Positions 25,580 to 34,326 are shown, counted from the first letter of the stretch. The stretch: DNA of 64,000 bases from Kaistia algarum (GCF_026343945.1 NZ_JAPKNJ010000001.1:1364001-1428000), one strand, 5' to 3'. Notes: generated by a model from the letters alone, not told the origin. Made by a program: numbers and translations.

Positions 25580-26140
25580 ATGGCCGGAGCCTTCGTCGCC
25601 ATCGTCGGGCCCAGCGGGGCCGGCAAGGACACGCTGATCGCCCATGCCCGCACGGCGCTGGCTGCCGATGCGGATTTCATCTTCGTTCGGCGGCTGGTGA
25701 CGCGCGCCGCCAACGCCTTCGAGGATCACGACACGATCGACCCGGCGAGTTTCGAGGCGGGCCACGCGGCCGGGAGCTTCGCGCTCTCCTGGCGTGCGCA
25801 TGGCCTCGGTTATGCCCTTCCGGCCGAGACACTGGCGGCGGTACAGGCAGGCTCGGTCGCAGTGTGCAACCTTTCTCGAAGCGTGCTCGCCGAGGCGCGG
25901 CATCGCTTTCCTCGCGTCGCCGTGGTCCTCGTCACGGCGCCGCCCGAGGTGCTGGCCGTGCGGCTGACGGCGCGCGGGCGCGAAAGCGCCGTGGCCGTGG
26001 CCGAGCGCCTCCGTCGCGAGGCGGCCTGCGACGAGGTGCCCAGCCCCGACCTAGTGGTCATGAACGACCGACCGATCGAAATTACGGGCGGCGAGTTGCT
26101 GGACTTCCTGAGCCGGCTGAAGGAAACGCAGCCGGCCTGA
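25580..26140 (+). CDS. phnN: ribose 1,5-bisphosphokinase PhnN
   Basis: A 186-residue P-loop kinase with GPSGAGKDTL at the N-terminus, RRLVTRAAN, and the guanylate-kinase-like arrangement of PhnN (FALSWRAHGLGYALP). It phosphorylates ribose 1,5-bisphosphate to PRPP, the last step of methylphosphonate salvage. The start at 25580 is set by AGGAG 6-7 bases upstream; the open frame before it overlaps phnM. PhnP, which would produce its substrate, is not in the window. Confidence 0.94.
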   Translation: MAGAFVAIVGPSGAGKDTLIAHARTALAADADFIFVRRLVTRAANAFEDHDTIDPASFEAGHAAGSFALSWRAHGLGYALPAETLAAVQAGSVAVCNLSRSVLAEARHRFPRVAVVLVTAPPEVLAVRLTARGRESAVAVAERLRREAACDEVPSPDLVVMNDRPIEITGGELLDFLSRLKETQPA

Positions 26141-26155
26141 TTGGCAGAGCCTCGC

Positions 26156-27304
26156 TCAGACGTCCTTGAAGCTCTTCTCGAACAGGGCGTTCAGGTCCTC
26201 GATGAGGCTAGTGCCGTCCTCGCCCGACTTCAGCGCCAGGTTGATGCGCTGCGAGGCTTCCTCCTGGAACGGCATGTAGCCGTCATGACGCGGGCGGACG
26301 AAAGCCTCTTCCAGAGTCGCGCGCGTGCCGCGGTAGAAGTCGTGGGTGCGGGCGTTGACGGCGTCGTCGTTCCACGCCGCGGCATGACCTGGCTGGCCGC
26401 CATTCGCTGCATAGGCACCGCGCTGGACCTCGCCGCTTGCCAGCCAATAGGCGAAGTCGATCGCCGCGTCCTTGTGCTTCGAATGCGCCGAGACGGCGAT
26501 GCCGGTGCCGCCAAGCGCCGAGCCACGCGGCGCCGTACCCGCCTCGATCACCGGCATATCGGTGAAGGCGAGTCGATGCGGGCGGAAGCCGTCCGTCGCA
26601 TAGGAGACATAGCCATAGAGCAGCGGCGCGAGGGCAAGCGTCGAGCCCGCCTCCGCCATGCGCTCGAACACTTCGATCGGATCGATGTCATAGGCGACGT
26701 CGGGAACCAGCCGCGCGATTTTGTGCATCCACTGATAGGCGCGGATGCCAGCGTCGCGGCCGATCAGCTCCGGCCCCAGTACGTTGCAGGGCGTGCCGAG
26801 ATGGGCGGCGAAGGTGAAGAATGCCATCAGCGAATGCGGTGGGCGCAACGGCAGCAGCACATGGCCCTTCTCGGCCTGCGCGATGACCTCATCCCAGGTC
26901 GTGGGCGGCGACGCGATCAGGTCCGGCCGATAGGCCATGACCGGGCTCGCGGCGTCGATCGGGAACGCCCATTGCTTGCCGCGCCAGAAATAGCTCGGAT
27001 AGGACGGCCCGACGGAGCCGGCGATGAGGCCGTCACGCTCATCCTCGCGCCCCGGCACATCGAGCGGCGCCAGGCAGCCTTCATGGGTGACCTGACCGAC
27101 GTGGGGGTGGTCGATGACGATGAGGTCATAGGCCTTGGCCAGTTCGTCGACCGGAAAGCTCTCGAAATCCTGCAGAGAGCGCTTGTTCCATTCGACGGCG
27201 ACGCCTTTCTCGCGCGCATAGATTTCGGCGCAGGCGACGACCGGGTCATAGCCGCGCGGATGGCTCCAGGTCATGCCCTTGAGCGTGATCGGTGGGGTGG
27301 TCAT
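26156..27304 (-). CDS. extracellular-solute-binding-like protein lacking a signal peptide
   Basis: A 382-residue SBP_bac_1-type protein. Sugar-binding landmarks are visible: DLIVIDHPHVGQV, a YPSYFWRGKQWAFPIDAASPVMAYRPDL block and the terminal NALFEKSF. It starts MTTPPITLKGMTWSHPRGYDP with no hydrophobic segment, so by sequence it stays in the cytoplasm unless the true start is missed. No in-frame upstream signal is apparent in the 52-bp gap to the CaiB gene. Related signal-less binding proteins occur beside CaiB/BaiF and MaoC genes in some proteobacteria, as I recall, with unknown role. Confidence 0.8.
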   Translation of the reverse strand: MTTPPITLKGMTWSHPRGYDPVVACAEIYAREKGVAVEWNKRSLQDFESFPVDELAKAYDLIVIDHPHVGQVTHEGCLAPLDVPGREDERDGLIAGSVGPSYPSYFWRGKQWAFPIDAASPVMAYRPDLIASPPTTWDEVIAQAEKGHVLLPLRPPHSLMAFFTFAAHLGTPCNVLGPELIGRDAGIRAYQWMHKIARLVPDVAYDIDPIEVFERMAEAGSTLALAPLLYGYVSYATDGFRPHRLAFTDMPVIEAGTAPRGSALGGTGIAVSAHSKHKDAAIDFAYWLASGEVQRGAYAANGGQPGHAAAWNDDAVNARTHDFYRGTRATLEEAFVRPRHDGYMPFQEEASQRINLALKSGEDGTSLIEDLNALFEKSFKDV

Positions 27305-27356
27305 CGGCTCTGTCTCTTCAGGTCAAGGGAAGGGCGAGGTGGTTTCAGCCCATCAT

Positions 27357-28514
27357 TCATAGGCCGAACTCCGCCCGGATGGCCTCGGTGTTCTCGCCGA
27401 TGCGCGGCGCGGCGACCGTGCTCACCGGACGGATGCCATCGACGCGGATCGGCGAGCGGGTCGTGCGGATCGAGACATTGTCGGCGCGCTCCACCGTCTG
27501 CAGCATGTCGAGGGCGGTGAAACCCGGATTGACCAGCAGTTCCGGCCAGTCGAGCACCTTGGCGCACCATATGTCGGCCGGCTCCAGGATCGACAGCCAA
27601 TGCTCGGTCGTCTGGGTCGAGAGACGCGCCGCGATCAAGTGCTTGATCTCGTCGCGCGCCGTGAACCAACTCTTCGGATCGTCGCGCCAGGGGCTGAGTT
27701 CCGGCATGCCGAGAAGGTCGGCCAGGCGCGGGATCGGCGTCATCGCGATGGCGAGATAGCCGTCCTGCGTCGGATAGATGCCATAGGGCGCCGAGAGATA
27801 GGCATGGGCGTTGCGGAAGGCCGAGCGGCGGGGCTGGCGGTTGCCGTCATTCATATAGGTGGTGAGCACCTCGAACTGGAAATCGACCAGCGCTTCCATC
27901 AGGCTGGTCTCGACATGGCTGCCCTTGCCGGAAATGCCGCGACGGACCAGCGCCGCCAGCACGCCCTGGCAGAGCGCCGCGCCGGCCAGCATGTCGGCAA
28001 TGGCGAGGCCGAAGGGCACCGGCCCCTGGTGCTCGTCGCCGTTCAGCCAGGTGACGCCAGAGCGAGCCTGCGCCAAGAGGTCCTGTCCTGGCCGCGACAC
28101 CCACGGCCCCTCGTCGCCATAGCCGGTGATCGAGCCATAGACGACATCCGGATTGATCGCCTTCACCGCCTCATAGCCAAGGCCGAGGCGATCGATGACG
28201 CCGGGGCGGAAATTCTGCATGACGACGTCGGCTCGGGCGAGCAGCTTCTTCAGGCTCTCAAGCTCGGCCGGGTTCTTCATGTCGACGGCGAAGCTCTCCT
28301 TGCCGCGATTGATCGCGTGGAAAAGCGTCGAATCGCCGCCGATCTCGGTATCGGTCAGATAGAGCCGTCGGCAGAGATCGCCGCCATCCGGCCGCTCTAC
28401 CTTGATGACGCGCGCACCGAGATCCATGAGGCGCAACGCGCAATAGGGCCCTGACAGAAATTGCGAGAGATCGACGACGACCAGCCCGCTGAGCGGCATT
28501 TCGGAATTCGACAT
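27357..28514 (-). CDS. CaiB/BaiF family (class III) CoA-transferase
   Basis: A 385-residue protein with the class III CoA-transferase N-terminus (GLVVVDLSQFLSGPYCALRLMDLGARVIKVERPDGGD), the ADVVMQNFRPGVIDRLGLGYE block whose NFRPG loop contacts CoA, and GKGSHVETSLMEALVDF. The catalytic aspartate of the family should be in the middle of the protein, around KGSHVETSL. It would move CoA to an organic acid. It sits between the signal-less binding protein and a MaoC hydratase, and all three may work on the same acid. The substrate is not known. Confidence 0.9.
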   Translation of the reverse strand: MSNSEMPLSGLVVVDLSQFLSGPYCALRLMDLGARVIKVERPDGGDLCRRLYLTDTEIGGDSTLFHAINRGKESFAVDMKNPAELESLKKLLARADVVMQNFRPGVIDRLGLGYEAVKAINPDVVYGSITGYGDEGPWVSRPGQDLLAQARSGVTWLNGDEHQGPVPFGLAIADMLAGAALCQGVLAALVRRGISGKGSHVETSLMEALVDFQFEVLTTYMNDGNRQPRRSAFRNAHAYLSAPYGIYPTQDGYLAIAMTPIPRLADLLGMPELSPWRDDPKSWFTARDEIKHLIAARLSTQTTEHWLSILEPADIWCAKVLDWPELLVNPGFTALDMLQTVERADNVSIRTTRSPIRVDGIRPVSTVAAPRIGENTEAIRAEFGL

Positions 28515-28526
28515 CAGTGAGGCCTG

Positions 28527-29084
28527 TTACTTCTCTGTATCGCCGGCAAAGGCCGAGGCGTCGCGATATTTGACCGTCTGGAGATGCTCGCAATAGAGCA
28601 CCAGCTCGCCCTCGCCCTTGAAGATCTCATAGGAGGCGCGGATGAGGCCCATCGCCTTGTATTTCGGCCGTTTTTCCAGATTGGTGCGGATCGCGTAGAT
28701 CGTGTCGCCGATGAAGACCGGCTTGATGAAGCGCAGCCGGTCATAGCCATAGGAGAAGGCATTGACGCAATTGGTCGCAACGAGGCCGAGCCCGGCGGAG
28801 AAGACGAAGGCGCCAGCGACCAGGCGGCGGCCGAAGACGCCCTCGCTCGCGGCGAACATCTGGTCCTGCACATAGGGGTGGATGTCGGTGACCAGCAGGT
28901 TGAAGAGATGCGAATCGCCTTCGGCCATAGTGCGGCGCAGCGAGCGGATCTTCTGGCCGACGGGCCAGTCCTCATAGAACCAGTTCTCGGCATTCCAGAC
29001 CGGCAGGTCGGAATGTTCCTTCGGCATGTCCTTGGGATGCGTCGACGATACGCCCACCGTCGGCGCGCCCGGCTCAGTCGTCAT
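28527..29084 (-). CDS. MaoC-like hot-dog hydratase/dehydratase
   Basis: A 185-residue hot-dog-fold protein. The hydratase core ([64 protein letters not shown]) is like that of mesaconyl-CoA-type and other MaoC enzymes. I use Met at 29084, with GGAGG 5 bases before, rather than 29099. It lies 12 bp before the CaiB gene, so the two are co-transcribed. Its cousin at 38171-38629 is on the other arm of the cluster; the YGYD[RK][LV]RF block is shared. Confidence 0.85.
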   Translation of the reverse strand: MTTEPGAPTVGVSSTHPKDMPKEHSDLPVWNAENWFYEDWPVGQKIRSLRRTMAEGDSHLFNLLVTDIHPYVQDQMFAASEGVFGRRLVAGAFVFSAGLGLVATNCVNAFSYGYDRLRFIKPVFIGDTIYAIRTNLEKRPKYKAMGLIRASYEIFKGEGELVLYCEHLQTVKYRDASAFAGDTEK

Positions 29085-29187
29085 GGTTTCCTCCCGCATG
29101 CCGACATTTCTTGTTCTTCATATATCAATCGACAACTCATCGGCAAATCAATGGGAAAGTGTGGTGCCGCAGAAAGTACGCTCTTTC

Positions 29188-29316
29188 CTTCACCTCCCCA
29201 TGAGGGGGAGGTCGACGGCCGAAGGCCGGCGGGAGAGGGTTTAGGGAACCATCCGGAGATGGCCGTAAACCCGCCCCCGCGATTCGCGCCGACCTCTCCC
29301 TCGAGCAGAGGTGAAG
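29188..29316. repeat. mosaic palindromic repeat (type A), copy 1
   Basis: A 129-bp element bounded by CTTCACCTC and its inverse GAGGTGAAG, with nested inverted pairs (AGGTCG/CGACCT, GGGTTT/AAACC) inside. Copy 2 (34147-34274) has the same ends, order and near-same length. It lies between the MaoC gene and the Gfo/Idh/MocA gene; the other bases of that 246-bp gap show no gene. Confidence 0.8.
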
Positions 29317-29330
29317 AAAATCAAGCCCTC

Positions 29331-30407
29331 CTAAGGTGCCGTCCTCACGGCCGTCGCCGGCGCCGCCGCCGATTCGAATGCGGCCTCGACCATCGCCATG
29401 GTGTGCCAGGCATCCTCCACCGACGTTACCAGCGTCTCGTCCTCGCCAGTCGCATAACGCTGGAGGTTCGACATCACGCCGATAAAGGCATGCGGGAACC
29501 AGCCGCCCGAGAGCTTGACGCTCTTCCATTTGGCGTCGGGGCCGCGGTCGGCGGTGATCCAGAGTTCGTCCGGCTCGCCCTTGGGATAGTTGAGCAGCAG
29601 ACCGAGTTTGACGAGGGCGGCGCCGTCGCGGCCCTCGAAACGGAAGCTCGCATCCTGGAAGCGGCGCCCGAAATCATGATTGTGGTTGATCGACAAAGTG
29701 CAGCGCCGGTCGCCGCCGAAATCGAGCAGCGCCGAGGTGCGCGTCTGCGCCAGATCGGTCGAGGGGTGGCCGAGCGTGCGGGCATGGATTCCGGTCGGAT
29801 TGCCGAGGAAGGCGCGGATCAGGTCGAGATAGTGGATCGAATGGACCGCGATCTCGACGCGCGGCATGCCCTTCAGGAACGGGAAGAGGTGCCAGGGCGT
29901 CACGAGGTTCAAATGCACCTCGACATCGACCAGCGGCCCGAGCAGCCCGCGACCGACCGCATCGGCAAGCGCCAGCATCATCGGCGAGAAGCGGAGCTGG
30001 AAGTTCACCGCCGCCTTGAAGCCGCGTGTGCGGGCCAGCGCCAGAATGGCGCTCGCCTCGGCCAGGTCGCGGCCCATCGGCTTCTGGATCAGGACAGCCG
30101 CGCCTTTCGGGAGGCGCTTCAGCACGTCGAGATGGGCGGCGGGCGGCGTTGCGAGATCGAAGACCGCATCGCGTACCGCGACCGTTTCGTCGACCGTGCG
30201 AAAGGCGGGCACGCTCCAGCGCTCGGCCAGCGCCCGCGCCTTGACCACATCGCGGTCATAGATGCCAGCCACGGGAAACCCAGCCATCGCATAGGCCGGC
30301 AGATGCGCGTCGCCGACGATCCCACCCGCGCCAATAATGACGATCGGCCGGGGCGCCGAGGGCCGCGGCCAGGACTGCGAGAGGGAGGAAGGTTCGAAAT
30401 CGGCCAT
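29331..30407 (-). CDS. Gfo/Idh/MocA-family NAD(P)-dependent oxidoreductase
   Basis: A 358-residue protein with an N-terminal Rossmann fold (IVIIGAGGIVGDAHLPAY) and the catalytic-lysine motif as QKPMG in place of the usual EKP. A C-terminal substrate domain follows, with HSIHYLDLIRAFLG. Such enzymes oxidise or reduce sugars and their derivatives. With the mutarotase and lactonase 165 and 515 bp upstream it may perform the first oxidation of a deoxysugar, but other family members act on inositols and aminosugars. A type B repeat lies between it and the mutarotase gene. Confidence 0.85.
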   Translation of the reverse strand: MADFEPSSLSQSWPRPSAPRPIVIIGAGGIVGDAHLPAYAMAGFPVAGIYDRDVVKARALAERWSVPAFRTVDETVAVRDAVFDLATPPAAHLDVLKRLPKGAAVLIQKPMGRDLAEASAILALARTRGFKAAVNFQLRFSPMMLALADAVGRGLLGPLVDVEVHLNLVTPWHLFPFLKGMPRVEIAVHSIHYLDLIRAFLGNPTGIHARTLGHPSTDLAQTRTSALLDFGGDRRCTLSINHNHDFGRRFQDASFRFEGRDGAALVKLGLLLNYPKGEPDELWITADRGPDAKWKSVKLSGGWFPHAFIGVMSNLQRYATGEDETLVTSVEDAWHTMAMVEAAFESAAAPATAVRTAP

Positions 30408-30424
30408 AAGAGTCTCGCTGCGCT

Positions 30425-30540
30425 CTCCCCTCTCCCGTTTGCGGGAGAGGGTTGGGGTGAGGGTCTTGCTGGGGTGTCGGCGACGAAGGGAAGGAGAAAG
30501 TCTCTCACCCTAGCCCTCTCCCGGAAGGCAGGAGAGGGGA
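30425..30540. repeat. palindromic repeat (type B) between Gfo and mutarotase genes
   Basis: Two hairpins frame the element: CCCTCTCCCG/CGGGAGAGGG at the left, followed by TTGGGGTGAGGG, and CTCACCCTAGCCCTCTCCCG/GGAGAGGGG at the right in opposite order. The left core is the same sequence that is read as protein in the phnJ and GNAT tails. Confidence 0.75.
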
Positions 30541-30572
30541 TCAAGTCGTGCGCGCCGAAAGTCGCTTCCCCC

Positions 30573-30902
30573 TCAATCGGTATGAAATACCTCTTCCATC
30601 TCCGCCCACCACTCGCCCTCTTTTCGACTTCCGAGCGGGGCCTGCAGCGGCATGCAGATCTTCCACCAATCCTGCGTCACCGGATCGGCGGCCATCAGCA
30701 GGCTGTCGGCGGCGTAGTCCGCGCCGTGATATTCGAAAGTGGCGAAGAGCAGGTTCTCCGGTTCGCGGAGATAGATCGAATAGTTCTTGATGTTGCAGAG
30801 CGCGATGCGCTCGAGGACGCCCGGCCAGACGGCGGCGTGCAGGCGCTTATATTCCGCGATCGCCTCGGGCTTGATGCCGAGGATGAATCCCATTCGCTGC
30901 AT
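30573..30902 (-). CDS. rhaM: L-rhamnose mutarotase
   Basis: A 109-residue protein that matches the RhaM/YiiL fold throughout: MGFILGIKPEAIAEYKRLHAAVWPGVLE, IKNYSIYLREPENLLFATFEYHG, and WWKICMPLQAPL. It interconverts alpha and beta anomers of L-rhamnose and related 6-deoxy sugars such as L-fucose. GGGAGG lies about 6 bases before the ATG. It is encoded between the amidohydrolase and the Gfo oxidoreductase and is the best clue that this cluster handles a deoxysugar. Confidence 0.93.
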   Translation of the reverse strand: MQRMGFILGIKPEAIAEYKRLHAAVWPGVLERIALCNIKNYSIYLREPENLLFATFEYHGADYAADSLLMAADPVTQDWWKICMPLQAPLGSRKEGEWWAEMEEVFHTD

Positions 30903-30922
30903 TTTCTGCCTCCCTTTTGGCG

Positions 30923-31756
30923 CTAAACCGCCAGCCTATAGATCCGTTCTGCATTGGCGTGCAGCAATTTTGCCTTCTCCGGCTCGCTGGCGCCGGCGAT
31001 GATTTCATGCGTCGCCTCGACCCAGCGTGTCAGATTGGCCGTCAGCGTGCAGACCGGAAAGTCAGACCCCCAGACGACGCGATCCCAGCCAAAGGCTTCG
31101 ATGGTGTGCTCTACGAAAGGGCGCAGATCCGCAACTTTCCAGTGCTCCGGATCGCCATAGGCGATGACGCCGGAGATCTTGGCCGCGACATTGGGCAGTT
31201 CGGCGAGCGCGGTCATGTCGGCGCGCCAGGGATCGAGCGCTTGGTCCTTGACGTTGGGCACGCCGCAATGATCGAGGATGAACTGGACATCGGGCGCGGC
31301 GCGCGCGATTTCGACCGCGATCGGAAGCTGCCGCGCCAGCACGCAGAGGTCGAAGGTCAGCCCAAGCGGCGCCAGGCGACGGATGTTGTCCTGGAAGATC
31401 GGACGGCGACCGAGTTCGTCCGGCGATTCGTGCAGGATGCGGCGAAGCCCCTTCACCCTGGGATTGGCCGCATAACGCTCGGCGAGTTCCGGGAAATCGG
31501 CGTGTTCCGGCCGGCAGGCGGCAATGGCGCCGACAACGCCCTCGCCCAGCGACGTGACGAAGGCGGTCTCCGCCTCCATATCCGGCTCGGCGACGTCCAC
31601 CTCCATATGCAGCATCGCTTCGATACCGAGCGGCTTCGCTTCGGCAAGGTAGTCCGCAAGCGTAAAGTTGCGGTTGAGCGACGGGGCGCCCGCGAGCCAG
31701 GGGTAGCGAAAGCGTTCCTGGTAGACGAGGTGGAGATGGGTGTCGACGATCCGCAC
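30923..31756 (-). CDS. amidohydrolase-family lactonase (L-fuconolactonase-like)
   Basis: A 277-residue TIM-barrel hydrolase. Landmarks are the DTHLHL metal motif at the start, LDHCGVPNV in the middle, and WGSDFPVC with the late metal aspartate. It fits the amidohydrolase-2 subfamily that includes L-fucono-1,5-lactonase. It starts with GTG, supported by GGGAGG 6 bases upstream. In an oxidative sugar pathway it would open the lactone made by a dehydrogenase. It lies 20 bp from the mutarotase gene. Decarboxylase relatives share the fold, so the substrate is inferred. Confidence 0.85.
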   Translation of the reverse strand: MRIVDTHLHLVYQERFRYPWLAGAPSLNRNFTLADYLAEAKPLGIEAMLHMEVDVAEPDMEAETAFVTSLGEGVVGAIAACRPEHADFPELAERYAANPRVKGLRRILHESPDELGRRPIFQDNIRRLAPLGLTFDLCVLARQLPIAVEIARAAPDVQFILDHCGVPNVKDQALDPWRADMTALAELPNVAAKISGVIAYGDPEHWKVADLRPFVEHTIEAFGWDRVVWGSDFPVCTLTANLTRWVEATHEIIAGASEPEKAKLLHANAERIYRLAV

Positions 31757-31848
31757 GCGGTCCTCCCTGCCGGGCTTCAGGCCGGCTCGTTTTCATTCAT
31801 GGGTGATGATATCATTCACGACGATGGACTGCCGAGCAAGCGGCAGCC

Positions 31849-32688
31849 TCAACCCTCGCTGTCCCCGCCGCGGCCGAGCGCCGCCGACAGATCGCGCACG
31901 GTCTCCAGCAGGATGTCGAGTACCGCATCCCGGCCCGGAACATTCGGCCGGTCGATACGCGAGAGGAACGGGCAGGTGAGCGCGGCGATCGCCGTGTCGT
32001 TGGGGCCGAGGATCGGCGCGGAGAGATTGTAGACCGCCTCCGACTGGACCGACGGCATCACCTCATAGCCCTGGCGGCGGATTTCGACCAACCGTCTGTC
32101 GAGTCCCTCGGGACGGTGCGCGTCCTCGGCCTGGTCCTCGCGCTCCGACTCCATCATCGCCCGCTCCTGCGAGGTCGCGAAGGCGAGAAGGACATGGCCG
32201 GAGCCGGTATTGTAGAGGCTGACGCGAGCGCCGACGCGAATCGAATAGCTCCAATAGGATGGCGCGTCCATCTGGCCGACAACGACGACGCGGCCACGGT
32301 CATAGACCGCGAGATGGCAGGCCTGCTCGGCCCGCTTGCAGAATTCACGCATCACCGGCAGCGCCTGGCTCACCAGCCTTCGCACCGGCGGATGCTGGTG
32401 AGCGAGCGAGAACAGGCGGAGCGTCAATTCGTAGCGATCACCCAGGATGCGGGCGACATAGGAGCGCCGCACAAGGCGGTCGAGCATACGGTAAATCTCG
32501 TTCGGAGATCGATTGAGCGCCTTGGCGATCTCCGCCTGCGTCATGCTCTCATCGGTCGAGGCCAGCAGCTCAAGGATGTCCAGGCCCTTGTCGAGCGCGG
32601 GCGCGCGGTAGCGGTCATTGGCGTCGTCCAGCATTTCCTGTCCCCATTCCGCCCACGGTCCAAGCCTCTTTTGAGCCAAGTTAGACAT
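31849..32688 (-). CDS. IclR-family transcriptional regulator
   Basis: A 279-residue IclR regulator: the winged helix is at residues about 30-90 (ALDKGLDILELLAS, MTQAEIAKALNRSPNEIYRMLDRLVRRSYV) and the effector domain follows (LAVYDRGRVVVVGQMDAP, TGSGHVLLAFAT, EGLDRRLVEIRRQGYEV). The start at Met 32688 is preferred to Met 32730, which would overlap the likely -10 of the divergent transporter. It sits at the centre of the divergent catabolic cluster and should control both arms. The inducer is presumably the sugar or an acid derived from it. Confidence 0.9.
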   Translation of the reverse strand: MSNLAQKRLGPWAEWGQEMLDDANDRYRAPALDKGLDILELLASTDESMTQAEIAKALNRSPNEIYRMLDRLVRRSYVARILGDRYELTLRLFSLAHQHPPVRRLVSQALPVMREFCKRAEQACHLAVYDRGRVVVVGQMDAPSYWSYSIRVGARVSLYNTGSGHVLLAFATSQERAMMESEREDQAEDAHRPEGLDRRLVEIRRQGYEVMPSVQSEAVYNLSAPILGPNDTAIAALTCPFLSRIDRPNVPGRDAVLDILLETVRDLSAALGRGGDSEG

Positions 32689-32800
32689 TGACTCGGTTCC
32701 GTCAATTTCGCTTATATACGAATACTCCATTCAATAGTGGAGGAAGTGCCGGTCGGAATCGTGAGGATGATCCGATGGCGCCGTCGGGAGGAGATCACAC
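32689..32800. promoter_or_regulatory. divergent promoter with inverted repeats, IclR target candidate
   Basis: TTGACT at 32688-32693 and TTATAT at 32712-32717 (18-base gap) are a plausible sigma-70 promoter for the transporter operon. Two overlapping inverted repeats follow: GAAT-N5-ATTC (32720-32732) and CTCCA-N8-TGGAG (32725-32742). Being just downstream of the -10, they suit repression by the IclR protein. Confidence 0.45.
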
Positions 32801-34141
32801 ATGACCGTTTTTCGCGGCCTCAAGGCCGTTCTGTTTTCGTGCGCCGCCTTGGGCGCGCTCGCCATGCCCGCGCATGCGGAAGACACGCAATATGACTGGG
32901 GCAAGTTCCCCGGCTACACGCTGAAGGTGAAGCTCATCGGCGGCACCCAGTACGAGAAGCTCTATACGCGCATCGCCGAATGGGAAAAGGCGACGGGCGC
33001 CAAGGTCGAGATCGTCTCGTCCAAGAACCATTTCGAACTCGACCGCGAGATCAAGCAGGACATCGCTTCCGGCTCGATCACCTGGTGCGTCGGCTCGAAC
33101 CACACCTCATTCGCCCCGCAATATGGCGATCTCTATATCGACCTGAAGGAAGTGATCCCCGAGACGACGCTGGCCGAATTCGTGCCGGGTACGCTCGCCT
33201 CTTCCATGGTCGACGGCCGCCTCGTGCAGCTGCCGCGCGTCACCGATGTGTCGAACCTCTACTACCAGAAGGAATTGTACGAGAACGCCGACAACAAGGC
33301 GAAGTACAAGGCGAAGTTCGGCACCGATCTTGCCCCGCCGAAAACCTTCGACGAGTTCAAGCAGCAGATCATCTTCTTCGCCAATCCGCCGAACCTCTAC
33401 GGCACCGCCTTCGCCGGCAAGGACGAGGGCATGACGGGCCGGTTCATGGAGATCGTGCGCGCCAATGGCGGCGACATGTTCGATGCCAACTGGAACCCGA
33501 CCTTCAACTCGCAGGCCGGCCTCGACGCGCTGCAATGGTTCATCGACATCTACAACGCCAAGGCGGTTCCCGCCGGCACGGTGAACTACACCTGGGACGA
33601 TATCGGCCAGGCCATGGCCGCCGGCACGCTCGCCGTCGATCTCGACTGGCCGGGCTGGGCCGCCTTCTTCAATGATCCGAAGTCGTCGAAGATCGCCGGC
33701 AAGATCGGCCTCGCGGTCGCTCCGGTCGGCACGGCCGGCAAGCGCGGCGGCTGGTCGGGCTCGCACTCCTTCTCGGTGACGAAGGATTGCGACAACAAGC
33801 CGGCAGCGGTCTCCTTCGTTACTTTCCTGACCGACTACCAGTCGGAAATGATGGAAGCGCGCGCCGGCAATCTGCCGACCCGGACGAAGGCGTTCGCCGA
33901 TGTGGTGGATGAGTTCAAGAAGGACAACAATACCTACATGGCTGACATGTTCGCCACATGGGAGCAGTCGCTCGCCGACGCGCGCACGCCGCCGCTCGTC
34001 CCGCAATGGATCGAGGTCTCGAACGTGATCTGGCCGGAACTTCAGGCCGCGATCGTCGGCCAGAAGACGCCGAAGGACGCGCTCGACACGGCGGCCGAGA
34101 AGGCCAAGCAGATCATGGAAGATGCCGGCGTCCTGAAATAG
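32801..34141 (+). CDS. sugar ABC transporter substrate-binding protein
   Basis: A 446-residue SBP_bac_1-type protein with a clear Sec signal (VLFSCAALGALAMPAHA, cleaved before EDT). The mature protein has LYTRIAEWEKATGAKVEIV, a VDGRLVQLPRVTDVSNLYYQKELY block near residues 130-160 and GGWSGSHSFSVTKDC, as in sugar-binding proteins. A strong GGAGGAG site is 6-7 bases upstream of the ATG. It heads the plus-strand arm of the cluster, and two permeases follow after a 128-bp repeat. Ligand is likely a deoxysugar, aldonate or oligosaccharide. Confidence 0.92.
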   Translation: MTVFRGLKAVLFSCAALGALAMPAHAEDTQYDWGKFPGYTLKVKLIGGTQYEKLYTRIAEWEKATGAKVEIVSSKNHFELDREIKQDIASGSITWCVGSNHTSFAPQYGDLYIDLKEVIPETTLAEFVPGTLASSMVDGRLVQLPRVTDVSNLYYQKELYENADNKAKYKAKFGTDLAPPKTFDEFKQQIIFFANPPNLYGTAFAGKDEGMTGRFMEIVRANGGDMFDANWNPTFNSQAGLDALQWFIDIYNAKAVPAGTVNYTWDDIGQAMAAGTLAVDLDWPGWAAFFNDPKSSKIAGKIGLAVAPVGTAGKRGGWSGSHSFSVTKDCDNKPAAVSFVTFLTDYQSEMMEARAGNLPTRTKAFADVVDEFKKDNNTYMADMFATWEQSLADARTPPLVPQWIEVSNVIWPELQAAIVGQKTPKDALDTAAEKAKQIMEDAGVLK

Positions 34142-34146
34142 GCAGC

Positions 34147-34274
34147 CTTCACCTCCCCCTAAGGGGGAGGTCGGACCGCAGGTCCGGGAGCGGGTTTTCG
34201 CCCTCCCCCGGATAGTCCGTAAACCCTCTCCCCGTCGGCTTCGCCGCCGACCTCTCCCTTAGGAAGAGGTGAAG
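34147..34274. repeat. mosaic palindromic repeat (type A), copy 2
   Basis: A 128-bp element starting CTTCACCTC and ending GAGGTGAAG, with internal stems (CCCCCTAAGGGGG, GGACCGCAGGTCC, GTCGGCTTCGCCGCCGAC). It has the same layout as copy 1 at 29188-29316. It lies in the gap between the binding-protein and permease genes, where hairpins could stabilise the upstream mRNA. Confidence 0.8.
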
Positions 34275-34326
34275 AAACGGCGGCGTCGCTTTCGGCCCTG
34301 ATCCAGTGGCTCACCGGACTCCATTG

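Noticed and set aside
30425..30540. Possible CRISPR-like or tandem repeat
   Set aside because: Only two inverted hairpin arms are present with no regular repeat-spacer series; it fits the palindromic repeat families of the window.
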